Both the position numbers and the translations under genes were made by a program. Shown in pieces: positions 33,567-42,559 of a stretch of DNA of 44,423 nt (position 1 is the stretch's first letter; each line of letters begins with the position of its first letter). Source of the stretch: Pseudomonadota bacterium (GTDB lineage: Bacteria; Pseudomonadota; Gammaproteobacteria; Burkholderiales; Ferrovaceae); assembly GCA_021811005.1 (NCBI GenBank), contig JAJZPY010000001.1:1-44423 (forward strand). The letters are read 5' to 3'. The notes beneath the pieces were generated by a model. The model did no database searches. It had not been told where the DNA came from and saw nothing but the letters and a program-made list of their open reading frames with translations.

Positions 33567-34550
33567 TCACCTCCGCCTGAAATCCAATCGCTGGTAGCTG
33601 CCGCCAGGCAGTGAGGCCACTTTCCCTTCGAGCTCCAGCGAGGTCAGCATGAGGGATACCTGCCCGGCCGTCAAGCCGGTTCGCAGGCAGAGTTGGTCCG
33701 GAGTGAGGGGAGAATGGGCCAGTTCGCGAAGAATGGGGTCTGACGGGTCTGAGGCTTCATTGCCTTCCGCAACGTCAGGGCGGGCCATGTCGGCGGCAGC
33801 GGTCACCGGCATGCAAAACCGCAGTTCTTCCAGGATGTCGCTGGCGGTTTCCACCAGCTTGGCCCCGTCCCGGAGCAGGCGGTGGCACCCTTTCGAATGC
33901 GGCGAATGAATGGAACCGGGTATCGCAAAGACTTCCCGCCCTTGTTCAAGAGCCGACTGCGCCGTGATGATGGAGCCGCTGGTGAGCGAAGCTTCCACCA
34001 CCAGGCATCCGAACGAAAGGCCTGAAATGATCCGGTTCCGTTTGGGAAAGTGCCATTTCTGGGCAGCGGTTCCCAGCGGAAATTCGGAAACGATGGCCCC
34101 GCGGGACGCGATTTCCCGGGCCAGATCAAGGTTTGACGCCGGATAGACACGATCCGTACCCGTGCCGATGACCGCCACCGTGCTGCCGGGACCCCTCAGG
34201 GCGCCCCGGTGGGCTGCTGCATCAATGCCGACGGCCAGGCCGCTGACCACCGTGATGCCGGACTTGGACAGGGCCTCGGCAAAAGCATCCGCGTCGATGC
34301 AGCCCTGGGTGGTGGCCTGCCGGCTGCCCACGATGGCGACCATGGGGTTGCACAGCAGAGCGGGATCGCCCTTTACGAACAGAAACTCCGGGGCATCGGC
34401 GATTTCACGCAGCAAGGGGGGGTAGGCGGGGTCTTCCTGGACCAGGAAATGGTTTTGCGGCTGGGACAGCCATTGCCGTGTGGCTTCGGCCTGTTCGTGG
34501 TCAAACCACCGACGCAGGGGGTCGGAGTGGGGATCAGGGTCAAGGCGCAA
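33567..34550 (-). CDS. dprA: DNA-processing protein DprA, short N terminus
   Basis: DprA loads RecA on incoming single-stranded DNA during natural transformation. The 327-residue protein has the Rossmann-like core with VAIVGSRQATTQG, SGLAVGIDAAAHRGAL, GTGTDRVYP, KRNRIISGLS and PGSIHSPHSKGCHRLLRDGA, and a C-terminal winged-helix DML1-like domain. The N-terminal SAM-like domain is largely missing: only about 25 residues precede QWLSQPQNHFLVQEDPAYPPLL. The only available start is TTG at 34550; the frame runs 18 codons further to a stop without another start. It diverges from def across 72 bp. Confidence 0.92.
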   Translation of the reverse strand: MRLDPDPHSDPLRRWFDHEQAEATRQWLSQPQNHFLVQEDPAYPPLLREIADAPEFLFVKGDPALLCNPMVAIVGSRQATTQGCIDADAFAEALSKSGITVVSGLAVGIDAAAHRGALRGPGSTVAVIGTGTDRVYPASNLDLAREIASRGAIVSEFPLGTAAQKWHFPKRNRIISGLSFGCLVVEASLTSGSIITAQSALEQGREVFAIPGSIHSPHSKGCHRLLRDGAKLVETASDILEELRFCMPVTAAADMARPDVAEGNEASDPSDPILRELAHSPLTPDQLCLRTGLTAGQVSLMLTSLELEGKVASLPGGSYQRLDFRRR

Positions 34551-34622
34551 TGGGGCACTCCGTTGGAGACAGCTATAATAGTATCCTTGGAGCTGAAAAA
34601 TCTGTCAGGCATAGGCAAAATT
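34551..34622. promoter_or_regulatory. Divergent dprA/def promoter region
   Basis: A perfect TATAAT (34574-34579) faces def without a good -35. On the other strand CTGACA and TACTAT are 19 bp apart and face dprA. Leaders would be short on both sides, and the def ribosome binding site is weak. Confidence 0.35.
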
Positions 34623-35126
34623 ATGGCGTTACTCCCCATTCTGCATTATCCGGACCCCCGTCTTCATACCCGGGCATCGCCGGTGGCGGAAGTGGATGAT
34701 CGCATCCGCAAGCTGGTGGACGACATGGCGGAAACCATGCGCGCTGCAGTGGGCATCGGGCTGGCCGCCACTCAGGTGAACGTGCATCAACGGGTGATTG
34801 TGCTGGATGTGTCCGAAGAACAGCAGCACCTTCAGGTATTCATCAATCCGCGCCTGGTTTCCAGCGAAGGGCATTCCGAGCGCGAGGAAGGCTGCCTGTC
34901 GGTTCCGGGAATCTATGACCGGGTGACGCGCGCAGAGCGCATTGTGGTGGAGGCCCTGGACCGGGACGGAAAACCGTTTGCCTTGCAGGCCGAGGGGTTG
35001 CTGGCCACCTGCCTGCAACACGAAATGGACCATCTCGACGGCAAGGTGTTTGTGGAATACCTCTCCCAGCTCAAGCAGAACCGGATCAAAACCAAGTTGC
35101 GCAAACGGGCCCGGGAAACGTTGTAA
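34623..35126 (+). CDS. def: Peptide deformylase
   Basis: Metalloenzyme that removes the N-formyl group from nascent proteins. The ATG at 34623 gives 167 residues starting MALLPILHYPDPRLHTRASPV. All three motifs are present: GIGLAATQV, EEGCLSVPG (metal Cys) and QHEMDHLDG (two metal His and catalytic Glu). It shares one base with fmt (TAATG), the usual def-fmt pair. It is the first gene of a long run of overlapping genes that reaches the end of the window. Confidence 0.97.
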   Translation: MALLPILHYPDPRLHTRASPVAEVDDRIRKLVDDMAETMRAAVGIGLAATQVNVHQRVIVLDVSEEQQHLQVFINPRLVSSEGHSEREEGCLSVPGIYDRVTRAERIVVEALDRDGKPFALQAEGLLATCLQHEMDHLDGKVFVEYLSQLKQNRIKTKLRKRARETL

Positions 35127-36064
35127 TGCGCCTCGTTTTTGCCGGCACGCCGGAATTTGCAGCGCGCAGCTTGGATGCGTTGATTGCGGCGGGGTATTCC
35201 GTCACGGCCGTCCTGACCCAGCCGGACCGGCCTGTCGGTCGCGGGTTCAAGGTGCTTCCCGGACCCGTGAAGCGCGCCGCCCTGGCCTCCCACGTGCCGG
35301 TCTACCAACCCGATCGCCTCGACACGCCCGAAGTGCGCAACCTCCTTGCCGGCTTTGAAGCGGATGTCCTCGTGGTGTGTGCTTACGGCATGCTGTTGCC
35401 CGCCGCCCTTCTGTCCATTCCCCGCCGGGGGGCCATCAACATCCATGCCTCCCTGCTGCCGCGCTGGCGTGGAGCGGCACCCATACAGCGCGCGATCCAG
35501 TCGGGGGATGCCCAAACCGGCATCAGCATCATGCAGATGGATGCCGGGCTCGATACGGGCGATGTGTTGCTGGAACAGTCCTGCCCCATCCTGCCCATGG
35601 ACACGGCACGCTCGCTGCATGACCGCCTGGCCGACCTGGGGGCGCGCACCATCATCGAGGCGCTGGAAAAGTTGCAAAAAGGCGAGCTGAAGCCTGTTCC
35701 CCAGCCAGAAGAGGGCATTACTTACGCCCACAAGATCACGAAGGCAGAGACGGTTCTGGACTGGTCCAGGGCGGCAGCGCAGCTCGAACGAGACGTTCGG
35801 GCTTTCAATCCGGCCCCGGTATCCCGAACGTTTTTCGGGGGCGAAATGGTCAAGGTATGGGAAGCGGAAGCCTTGCCGCAGGATACGGGCAATGCCGGCC
35901 CGGGAACCGTGTTGTCCCTGGATGAGAAAGGCATTACGGTCGCTTGCGGCGGTGGCGGCCGCCTCCTCCTGAAAATGTTGCAGCGGCCCGGCGGAAAGCC
36001 GATGACGGCCAGTGAATTCGTAAAAGGGTACCCGGTGGCCCCGGGTGACCGCCTGGGGGCATGA
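35126..36064 (+). CDS. fmt: Methionyl-tRNA formyltransferase
   Basis: Formylates initiator Met-tRNA using 10-formyl-tetrahydrofolate. The 312-residue protein begins MRLVFAGTPEFAARSLDAL and has the folate-site motif HASLLPRWRGAAPIQRA with the catalytic aspartate region MDAGLDTGDVL. The C-terminal OB-fold domain covers about 210-312. It overlaps def by one base and rsmB by four (ATGA). Confidence 0.96.
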   Translation: MRLVFAGTPEFAARSLDALIAAGYSVTAVLTQPDRPVGRGFKVLPGPVKRAALASHVPVYQPDRLDTPEVRNLLAGFEADVLVVCAYGMLLPAALLSIPRRGAINIHASLLPRWRGAAPIQRAIQSGDAQTGISIMQMDAGLDTGDVLLEQSCPILPMDTARSLHDRLADLGARTIIEALEKLQKGELKPVPQPEEGITYAHKITKAETVLDWSRAAAQLERDVRAFNPAPVSRTFFGGEMVKVWEAEALPQDTGNAGPGTVLSLDEKGITVACGGGGRLLLKMLQRPGGKPMTASEFVKGYPVAPGDRLGA

Positions 36065-37341
36065 TGCTGGAGATACAACGGTTGTCCACTTTGGCTCTGG
36101 GGCAAATTCTGAACGGCAGAAACCTGGACCATGCCCTCACGGATGCACGCAAGCAGGCCAAAGGACGGCTGACAGACCATCAGCGCGCTTCCATGCAGGA
36201 TGTGGCCTACGGTGTTCTCCGGTTTCGCAGTGAAATCGAAGGGATGCTGCAACAACTGTACACCAAGCGCCAGCCTTTGCCGCCCCTTGATGCGCTGCTC
36301 ATGGTGGCCACGTACCAGCTGCTCCATACGCGTGCGGCCCAACACGCCGTGGTGAGCCATGCGGTGGAAGCGGCGGCAGAACTGGCAGGTCCTTCGTCCA
36401 AAGGTTTTGTGAACGGTGTGCTGCGGAATCTGCTGCGCCAGAAAGAAGGCCTGTTGCAGCAGGCACATGAAACACCCGAAGGCCGCTTCAACCATCCCGG
36501 ATGGTGGATCGACAAAGTCAGGACCCAATATCCCGATCGGTGGGAGGGTTTGCTTGAAGCGGCACAACAGCATGCCCCCATGACGTTGCGCGTCAACCGC
36601 CGTCACAACAGTCGCGACCAGTATCAGCAACGATTGGCGCAAGCCGGAATGCAGTCGACTGTCGTGGGCAACGATGGCCTGGTGCTGGGGCAGCCGGTTC
36701 CTGTGGGGCAGCTTCCCGGATTCGACCAGGGCGATGTGTCGGTGCAGGATGCTTCGGCGCAGTACGCGGCAGAATTGCTGGCACTGCATCCGAAACAGCG
36801 CGTGCTGGACGCTTGTGCCGCGCCGGGAGGAAAAACCGGCCACCTGCTTGAACGTGGCAATGGTCTCGAGGTGTGGGCGCTTGACCAGGATGCCGGACGC
36901 GTCAGGAAAATGGAAACCACGCTGTCCCGCCTGAAGGTGCAGGCCCACTGCCAGGTAGCCGATGCCACCCGGCCTGACGAATGGTGGGACGGCGTCTCTT
37001 TCGACCGCATCCTGCTGGATGCCCCGTGCAGCGGTTCCGGCGTGGTGCGTCGTCACCCGGATATCAAATGGTTGCGCCGCCCTGAAGACATTCCTGCGCT
37101 GGCCGAAGCGCAAACGCGTCTGCTGGATGCGCTATGGCCGCTGTTGCGCCGGGGAGGACGGCTCGTCTACGCCACCTGTTCCATTTTTGCCGAGGAGAAT
37201 CAGGCGCAGGCAGAGGCTTTTCTGGGCCGGCATGCGGATGCGAAGGAAATGCCGATCGAGGATCCCCTGTTTGACCGGGGGCAAATCTTCCCAGATGCTA
37301 TGCACGATGGATTTTTTTATGCGATCTTCCGCAAGGTTTAG
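36061..37341 (+). CDS. rsmB: 16S rRNA (cytosine-C5)-methyltransferase RsmB (Sun/Fmu)
   Basis: Makes m5C967 in 16S rRNA. The 426-residue protein has an N-terminal NusB-like RNA-binding domain (about 1-140), then the SAM-binding motif DACAAPGGKTGHLLE and two active-site cysteines in LLDAPCSGSGVVRRHPD and VYATCSIF. Length is typical. Its start overlaps the fmt stop (ATGA), and its last 23 bases overlap the DUF4390 gene. Confidence 0.95.
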   Translation: MMLEIQRLSTLALGQILNGRNLDHALTDARKQAKGRLTDHQRASMQDVAYGVLRFRSEIEGMLQQLYTKRQPLPPLDALLMVATYQLLHTRAAQHAVVSHAVEAAAELAGPSSKGFVNGVLRNLLRQKEGLLQQAHETPEGRFNHPGWWIDKVRTQYPDRWEGLLEAAQQHAPMTLRVNRRHNSRDQYQQRLAQAGMQSTVVGNDGLVLGQPVPVGQLPGFDQGDVSVQDASAQYAAELLALHPKQRVLDACAAPGGKTGHLLERGNGLEVWALDQDAGRVRKMETTLSRLKVQAHCQVADATRPDEWWDGVSFDRILLDAPCSGSGVVRRHPDIKWLRRPEDIPALAEAQTRLLDALWPLLRRGGRLVYATCSIFAEENQAQAEAFLGRHADAKEMPIEDPLFDRGQIFPDAMHDGFFYAIFRKV

Positions 37342-37876
37342 GCACTGGGCGGCCCTGTTCTCCTTGCTGCTTTGCTGTATGGGCAGCTGGGCGGAAGGGA
37401 TTGCCGTGCGCGAAGCCAGCGTGTTCGCGGCAGACGATGGCTACTTCGTGAATGCGGAATTTGACCTCGAACTGACCCCGGTGCTCGAGGAAGCCTTGTC
37501 GCGCGGAGTCCCCCTGACTTTCCAGGTCAGCTTTGATGTGATCGAGCCCCGCTGGTACTGGTTTGACAAGGAAGTGGGGACCTTGCGCCAGGAACGGCGC
37601 ATCAGCTTCAATCCCCTGACCCGCGCTTACCGGTTTTCCATAGGCTCCCTTTATCTCAGCTTCAACTCCCTGCAGGATGCCCTGCAATCGCTCGCACGCC
37701 TCAACCGGGTTCGCATCGGCGGACCGGGAAGCCTCAGGAAGGGTGGGCACTACGAAGCGCGCCTGCAGATGAAACTGGATGTGGCGCAACTGCCCAAGCC
37801 CTTCCAGGTGGATGCCCTGTCATCCAACGAGTGGAATCTGACGTCCAGGCCTCTGACTTGGAAGATTGCGCCATGA
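37319..37876 (+). CDS. DUF4390 family exported protein
   Basis: A 185-residue protein with an N-terminal signal peptide (RSSARFRHWAALFSLLLCCMGSWAEG). The body is beta-rich with features of DUF4390 (ELTPVLEEALSRGVPLTFQVSFDV; WYWFDKEV; YRFSIGSLYLSFNSLQDAL). The family is usually found just upstream of ntrYX in Betaproteobacteria, and its function is unknown. A periplasmic location and a link to envelope sensing by NtrY are inferences. I chose the ATG at 37319; an in-frame ATG at 37307 would add four residues. It overlaps rsmB by 23 bp and ntrY by four (ATGA). Confidence 0.85.
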   Translation: MRSSARFRHWAALFSLLLCCMGSWAEGIAVREASVFAADDGYFVNAEFDLELTPVLEEALSRGVPLTFQVSFDVIEPRWYWFDKEVGTLRQERRISFNPLTRAYRFSIGSLYLSFNSLQDALQSLARLNRVRIGGPGSLRKGGHYEARLQMKLDVAQLPKPFQVDALSSNEWNLTSRPLTWKIAP

Positions 37877-39996
37877 AATGGGCCATCACGCTGGCGGTAC
37901 TGGCGGGTGGCGCATTGTTGTATGTGCTGTCGGAAGCCACGGCCAACACGTCGCTTTTTTCCGCGCATTACCCCCGTTTGCTGGCGCTGGGCGCCGGCGT
38001 TGCGTTGGGACTGATGGCCCTGATTTCTTTCCAGCTCTGGACCCTTTACGGAAAGCTGCGCGACCGGGTGTTCGGATCCAAGCTGACGGTCAAGCTGATT
38101 GTGATTTTCGCGCTCATGGCGGTTTTGCCGGGCTCGCTGGTGTATGGCGTGTCCGTCAAGTTTCTTTCCAACAGCATCGAATCCTGGTTCGACGTCAACG
38201 TGGACAAGGCATTGAGCGCCGGACTGAATCTTGGCCGGACCACCTTCGACAGCCTGCTCAACGATCTGGCACAGAAAGGCGAAGCCATGTCGGCAGAACT
38301 TTCGGATGCTTCGGCGCTGGACGAGACGACCTTGCTGTATCACTTGCGCGAGCAGTTCGGCGTGCAGGAGGCCACGCTTTTTTCGAAGTCCGGTTCGGTT
38401 CTGGCCTTCTCCAGCGCATTGAACAACGCCATGGTTCCTGATGCGTTGCCCATGAGCAGTTCCATCACCCACCAGATCCGTTCCCTCAGGGCCTACAAAA
38501 TGGTGGAAACCATCCCGGGCAAGGGGCTCTTCCTGCGGGTGGTCGTCCCGGTCAACCGGCTTTCCTTTTCAGAGGACTTGAGGGCGTTGCAACTGATGCA
38601 GCCGGTTTCCCGCGAGCTTGCCGTTGACGCGGACAGCGTGGAAGCCGCGTACCGGGGATACCAGGAACTGCTGCTGGCCCGCACCGGACTCAAGCGGATT
38701 TACGGCCTCAACCTGACGCTGGCCTTGCTGTTGACCTTGTTGACGGCCATCGCCCTGGCCTTTGTGATTTCCGAACGCCTGGGTGCGCCGTTGAGTGCCC
38801 TGGCGGAGAGCACGCGCGCCATCGGTGCCGGCGACTACACCAAAATGACCCCTGTCGTCAGCGACGATGAGCTGGGTGTGCTGACCCGCTCGTTCAACAC
38901 CATGACCGCACAGCTGCGGGAAGCGTCGGCCGAGCGGTTGCGCGACCAGGAAAAGCTCACCGCGGCCAAGGCCTACCAGGAAAGCATATTGTCCAATCTG
39001 TCCACGGGCGTCATCGTGTTCGATTCTGATTTTCATTTGAAAAGCGCCAATCTGAGCGCCAACCAGATGCTGGGGGTGGACCGGGTGCAGGGGGAGTGTC
39101 TCGAGGATTGGGGCAGTCGCGTTCCCGAACTGCTTCCCATCGCACAGCATCTGGCCAACCGGTTTCTCCAGGCGGAAGGGGCTGCCTGGGAAGGGGATGC
39201 AGACTATCTCGCCAGCCAGGGAAAGCGCAAATTCCACTTTCGCGGCACTCGCCTGCCGGAAGCCCATGGCGGAGACTATGTGCTGGTTTTTGATGACATC
39301 ACGCAAATGGTGCAGGCCCAGCGGGATGCGGCTTGGGGTGAAGTGGCCCGCCGCCTCGCCCACGAAATCAAAAATCCGTTGACGCCCATCCAGCTTGCGG
39401 CGGAACGTTTGAAATTCAAGCTGTCTGAAAAACTGCCGCAGGCTGAGGCGGACATTCTGGAACGTTCCACGGCAACCATCGTCAATCAGGTGGACGCGCT
39501 GAAAAACATGGTCAACGATTTCAGCGAGTACGCGCGCTCGTCCAAGCTGACCACGCGCAGTCTGGATCTCAACCGGTTGATCCGGGAAGTGCTGGTGCTG
39601 TACGAATCCATGGGTGAAAAAATCGATGTTCAGCTCGCAGACCCCCTTCCCCTGATCGATGGAGATGCCACCCGCTTGCGTCAGGTCATCCACAATCTGG
39701 TGCAAAACGCGCTGGATGCGCTTCAGGGCCTTCCCGACCCCAGGGTGGTGGTCTCAACCTGCCGGATGAGTGACGCCATCCGGCTATCCGTTGCGGACAA
39801 CGGCCAAGGCTTTTCCGAAGAACTGCTGGGGCGGATTTTCGAGCCCTATGTCACCACGAAAAGCAAAGGGACGGGGCTGGGCTTGCCCATCGTGAAGAAA
39901 ATTGTGGAAGAACACCACGGTAAAATTGCGGTATCCAATTTAGAACAAGGGGGAGCAGAGATCAGTATTCTCTTTCCCCTTCCGGAGATTGTGTGA
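37873..39996 (+). CDS. ntrY: Sensor histidine kinase NtrY
   Basis: Membrane sensor kinase of the NtrYX system. With the ATG at 37873 it has 707 residues. Three membrane segments lie near the N terminus (about 4-22, 36-57, 77-98). A periplasmic sensing region follows, then a fourth helix (LTLALLLTLLTAIALAFVI). A HAMP domain (ISERLGAPLSALAES...), a PAS domain (ILSNLSTGVIVFDSD) and the HisKA box LAHEIKNPLTPIQLAAERL with phospho-acceptor His497 come next. The ATPase domain has the N box NLVQNALDAL, DNGQGF, and GTGLGLPIVKKIVEEH. It appears fully functional. An upstream in-frame ATG (37831) is unlikely because it lies deep inside the DUF4390 gene. Confidence 0.93.
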   Translation: MKWAITLAVLAGGALLYVLSEATANTSLFSAHYPRLLALGAGVALGLMALISFQLWTLYGKLRDRVFGSKLTVKLIVIFALMAVLPGSLVYGVSVKFLSNSIESWFDVNVDKALSAGLNLGRTTFDSLLNDLAQKGEAMSAELSDASALDETTLLYHLREQFGVQEATLFSKSGSVLAFSSALNNAMVPDALPMSSSITHQIRSLRAYKMVETIPGKGLFLRVVVPVNRLSFSEDLRALQLMQPVSRELAVDADSVEAAYRGYQELLLARTGLKRIYGLNLTLALLLTLLTAIALAFVISERLGAPLSALAESTRAIGAGDYTKMTPVVSDDELGVLTRSFNTMTAQLREASAERLRDQEKLTAAKAYQESILSNLSTGVIVFDSDFHLKSANLSANQMLGVDRVQGECLEDWGSRVPELLPIAQHLANRFLQAEGAAWEGDADYLASQGKRKFHFRGTRLPEAHGGDYVLVFDDITQMVQAQRDAAWGEVARRLAHEIKNPLTPIQLAAERLKFKLSEKLPQAEADILERSTATIVNQVDALKNMVNDFSEYARSSKLTTRSLDLNRLIREVLVLYESMGEKIDVQLADPLPLIDGDATRLRQVIHNLVQNALDALQGLPDPRVVVSTCRMSDAIRLSVADNGQGFSEELLGRIFEPYVTTKSKGTGLGLPIVKKIVEEHHGKIAVSNLEQGGAEISILFPLPEIV

Positions 39997-41261
39997 TGGC
40001 AAATCATATCCTCGTGGTCGATGACGAGGTCGGCATACGTGAATTGTTGTCTGAAATCCTTCGCGATGAAGGCTATTACGTCAAACTTGCCGCGAATGCG
40101 CTTGAGGCCAAGCGATTGCGCCAGGAAGAACGACCGGACCTGGTGCTTCTGGACATCTGGATGCCCCAGATGGACGGCATTACATTGTTGAAGGAATGGG
40201 GGGCCGGAGGGCAGCTGACCATGCCGGTGGTCATGATGTCCGGTCACGCGACGGTGGATACGGCCGTTGAAGCGACCCGCATTGGCGCATTTGATTTCCT
40301 GGAGAAGCCGATTGCGTTGCCCAAGCTTTTGGACACGGTGGAACGGGCATTGCGAAAAGGCGGCGCGGAGTTCAGGCCGGGTCTTTCGAGCAACCAGCTT
40401 GGAAAAGGACCGCTCATCAGCGAACTGCGCCGGCGCCTCGACCAGATGATCAGCCACAATGCCCCGGTGCTGCTGTTGGGCGAGCCCGGCTGCGGCATCG
40501 AACTGGCGGCGCGGCATCTGCACCAGCCCAATACTCCCTGGTTTGCCGAGCAGGATAACGAATGGCTTGCAGAAAACCCGTTTGAGCCGCTGTCAGAAAC
40601 CCAGGGTGGCGTCATTTTCATTGCAGAGATTTGCGAACTGACCCGGGCGCAGCAAAGGGGGCTTTCGCAGTTGCTGGGCAAACTGGAAAAGCATCATGTG
40701 CGGTTGATTTGCGCCTGCAGCAAGCCGGTGGCAACCCTCATCCGTGAAGATATCCTGGATGCGGCACTGGTGGCGCGCCTTTCTGCGTTGACGCTCACGG
40801 TTCCCTCCCTGAGGGAGCATGCCGAAGACATTCCCGAAATTGCCTCCACCCTGCTTCGGCAAATGACGGAGGCGGGTGAAGTTCCGGTGCGGACGTTGAC
40901 GACGGCCGCGTTGAACATGTTGCGGCAGATGGACTGGCCCGGAAACCTGCCCATGCTCACCAATGCGGTGAGGACGGCGGCACTGTCCGCACTGACGTCG
41001 GAAATCGCGGCGGAAGACATTGCCCGCATTGCGCACCAGTTTGCCCCGCCCGCCCCTCCGGCGGCCAATGTGGCCAGTTTTGACCTGCCATTGCGGGAAG
41101 CCCGTGAGCAGTTCGAAAAGTCCTACTTTGAATACCACATTCGCCTGGAGTCGGGAAACATGTCGCGCGTGGCCGAGCGGGTGGGCCTGGAACGCACGCA
41201 CCTTTACCGGAAACTCAAGCAATTGGGCATTCGCCTGGGGTCCCAGCGGGGAGAAGAGTGA
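39996..41261 (+). CDS. ntrX: NtrX-type response regulator with degenerate AAA+ domain
   Basis: Partner regulator of NtrY (421 residues from the ATG at 39996, sharing one base with the ntrY stop; a GTG at 39993 is possible). The receiver domain (1-120) is intact: acidic pair D9/D10, phospho-acceptor D53, S82 and K104. The C-terminal Fis-type HTH (about 385-412, MSRVAERVGLERTHLYRKLKQLGI) is intact. The central sigma-54 AAA+ domain (about 133-345) is degenerate. Walker A reads GEPGCGIE with Ile168 in place of Lys, Walker B reads VIFIAEI with Ala210 in place of Asp, and the segment carrying the GAFTGA loop is deleted. The sensor AATN is replaced by CACSKP. It should bind DNA and be phosphorylated, but not hydrolyse ATP or activate sigma-54 polymerase. 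Confidence 0.9.
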   Translation: MANHILVVDDEVGIRELLSEILRDEGYYVKLAANALEAKRLRQEERPDLVLLDIWMPQMDGITLLKEWGAGGQLTMPVVMMSGHATVDTAVEATRIGAFDFLEKPIALPKLLDTVERALRKGGAEFRPGLSSNQLGKGPLISELRRRLDQMISHNAPVLLLGEPGCGIELAARHLHQPNTPWFAEQDNEWLAENPFEPLSETQGGVIFIAEICELTRAQQRGLSQLLGKLEKHHVRLICACSKPVATLIREDILDAALVARLSALTLTVPSLREHAEDIPEIASTLLRQMTEAGEVPVRTLTTAALNMLRQMDWPGNLPMLTNAVRTAALSALTSEIAAEDIARIAHQFAPPAPPAANVASFDLPLREAREQFEKSYFEYHIRLESGNMSRVAERVGLERTHLYRKLKQLGIRLGSQRGEE

Positions 41262-42559
41262 CAGCGATGCCCAACTGTCGGGAGCGGTGGCTGATCCTCT
41301 CTCACGGATTCAACATGGATGGGCGTGCTGCGAGCCTGACCATCACGGACAAGATTCCCCACCTGATGGAAGCAGGCATTGAACCGATCGTGCTGAGTGC
41401 CGTGACCGGCACCCGGGACAAGCGTTTCCGGCACGACCAGCTGTTGCCCTGGGGCCCTGCGGGATTTCGCTTCGACTTGCGTCATCTGCTGGCCTTGCGC
41501 TGGGGGCGGGATTGGCGGTATCGGGTGGTGACTGCGTTTGTGTCCCTGGCGCTTGCCCCGTTTATTTTGCTTGAACGGCTGCTGTTCGGACTGCAGAGCC
41601 AGTGGTCCTGGATGCCCGCTGCCGTGTGCCGCGGGCTGTGGATCATGCGGCGTGAAAAGCCGGCGCTGATCTACTCCACCGGGGGCGCCTATTCCGCACA
41701 CTGGGCGGGATTCTGGCTCAAGCGCCTGACGGGCGTACGCTGGATCGCCGAAGTACATGATCCCATGGTGTTTCCCGGCACGGTGCCGGCCACGCGCAAC
41801 CTCAAGTTCTGGGCCCGGCTCGAAGGCATGATTTGCCGGGAAGCCGACCTGGCCTGGTGGTTCACCGACCAGGCGCTGGCCAGTGCCCGGCGCCGCCATC
41901 CCGAGCTGGGGGAACGTGGGCTGGTCATCCTTCCGGGCGCGGAGCCGCCAGTGGCCAGCGCGCCCTACGTCAAAGGCGAAAAGCTGGTCCTGGGACACTT
42001 CGGTTCCCTGTCCGCTGTTCGCAGTTTGCGCCCGCTGGTGGAAGCTTTTTCCGAGTTCCGTAAAAACCACCCGGAAATGGCCGGCCGCCTGTACGTGCAT
42101 TGTTATGGAGGGGCCATCGATGCCCCTGCGCGACAGGCCATTCGCAGCCATGGCCTGGAAGCCCACATTGTGGATCAGGGGCGACTGGAATGGGATCCCG
42201 TAACCCGCCTGTCGGGACGGGAAAGAATTCAGCAGCGCATGCACCAGGTGGATGGCTTGCTGCTTTTGCATGGCACGACTGCCGATTGCGCCGAGTACAT
42301 TCCATCCAAGTTTTACGATTACCTGTGGGCCCATCGCCCGGTGGTCGGTCTGGTGCACCTCAACTCCCAGCTCATGCAGCTCATACAGGACCATGGAGGC
42401 TATGCCGTGGAAGTGGATGAACATGAGCAAGTCCTGGCCCTGCTCGCAACGGTGTTTCACGACTGGGAAAACGGCCGGATGCGCTCCGGCACGTTGCCTC
42501 CGATCGGAACGAAACAGGCCGTGGAGATCATCCTGGCCCGCGCACGGTGGGTGGCATGA
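41258..42559 (+). CDS. GT4-like (GT-B fold) glycosyltransferase
   Basis: A 433-residue putative glycosyltransferase. The N-terminal half has ILSHGFNMDGRAASLTITDKIPHL, a central hydrophobic segment (about 86-108) that may anchor it to the membrane, and PALIYSTGGAYSAHWAGFWLKRLTGVRWIAEVHDP. The C-terminal half has LVLGHFGSLSAVRSLRPLVEAF and the GT4-type donor-site pattern AEYIPSKFYDYLWAHRPVVGL. Substrates cannot be predicted. The GTG at 41258 overlaps the ntrX stop (GTGA) and has GGGGAG at good spacing; an ATG at 41267 is the alternative. It overlaps the next gene by ATGA. A role in LPS, O-antigen or capsule synthesis is likely from context. Confidence 0.8.
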   Translation: MTAMPNCRERWLILSHGFNMDGRAASLTITDKIPHLMEAGIEPIVLSAVTGTRDKRFRHDQLLPWGPAGFRFDLRHLLALRWGRDWRYRVVTAFVSLALAPFILLERLLFGLQSQWSWMPAAVCRGLWIMRREKPALIYSTGGAYSAHWAGFWLKRLTGVRWIAEVHDPMVFPGTVPATRNLKFWARLEGMICREADLAWWFTDQALASARRRHPELGERGLVILPGAEPPVASAPYVKGEKLVLGHFGSLSAVRSLRPLVEAFSEFRKNHPEMAGRLYVHCYGGAIDAPARQAIRSHGLEAHIVDQGRLEWDPVTRLSGRERIQQRMHQVDGLLLLHGTTADCAEYIPSKFYDYLWAHRPVVGLVHLNSQLMQLIQDHGGYAVEVDEHEQVLALLATVFHDWENGRMRSGTLPPIGTKQAVEIILARARWVA

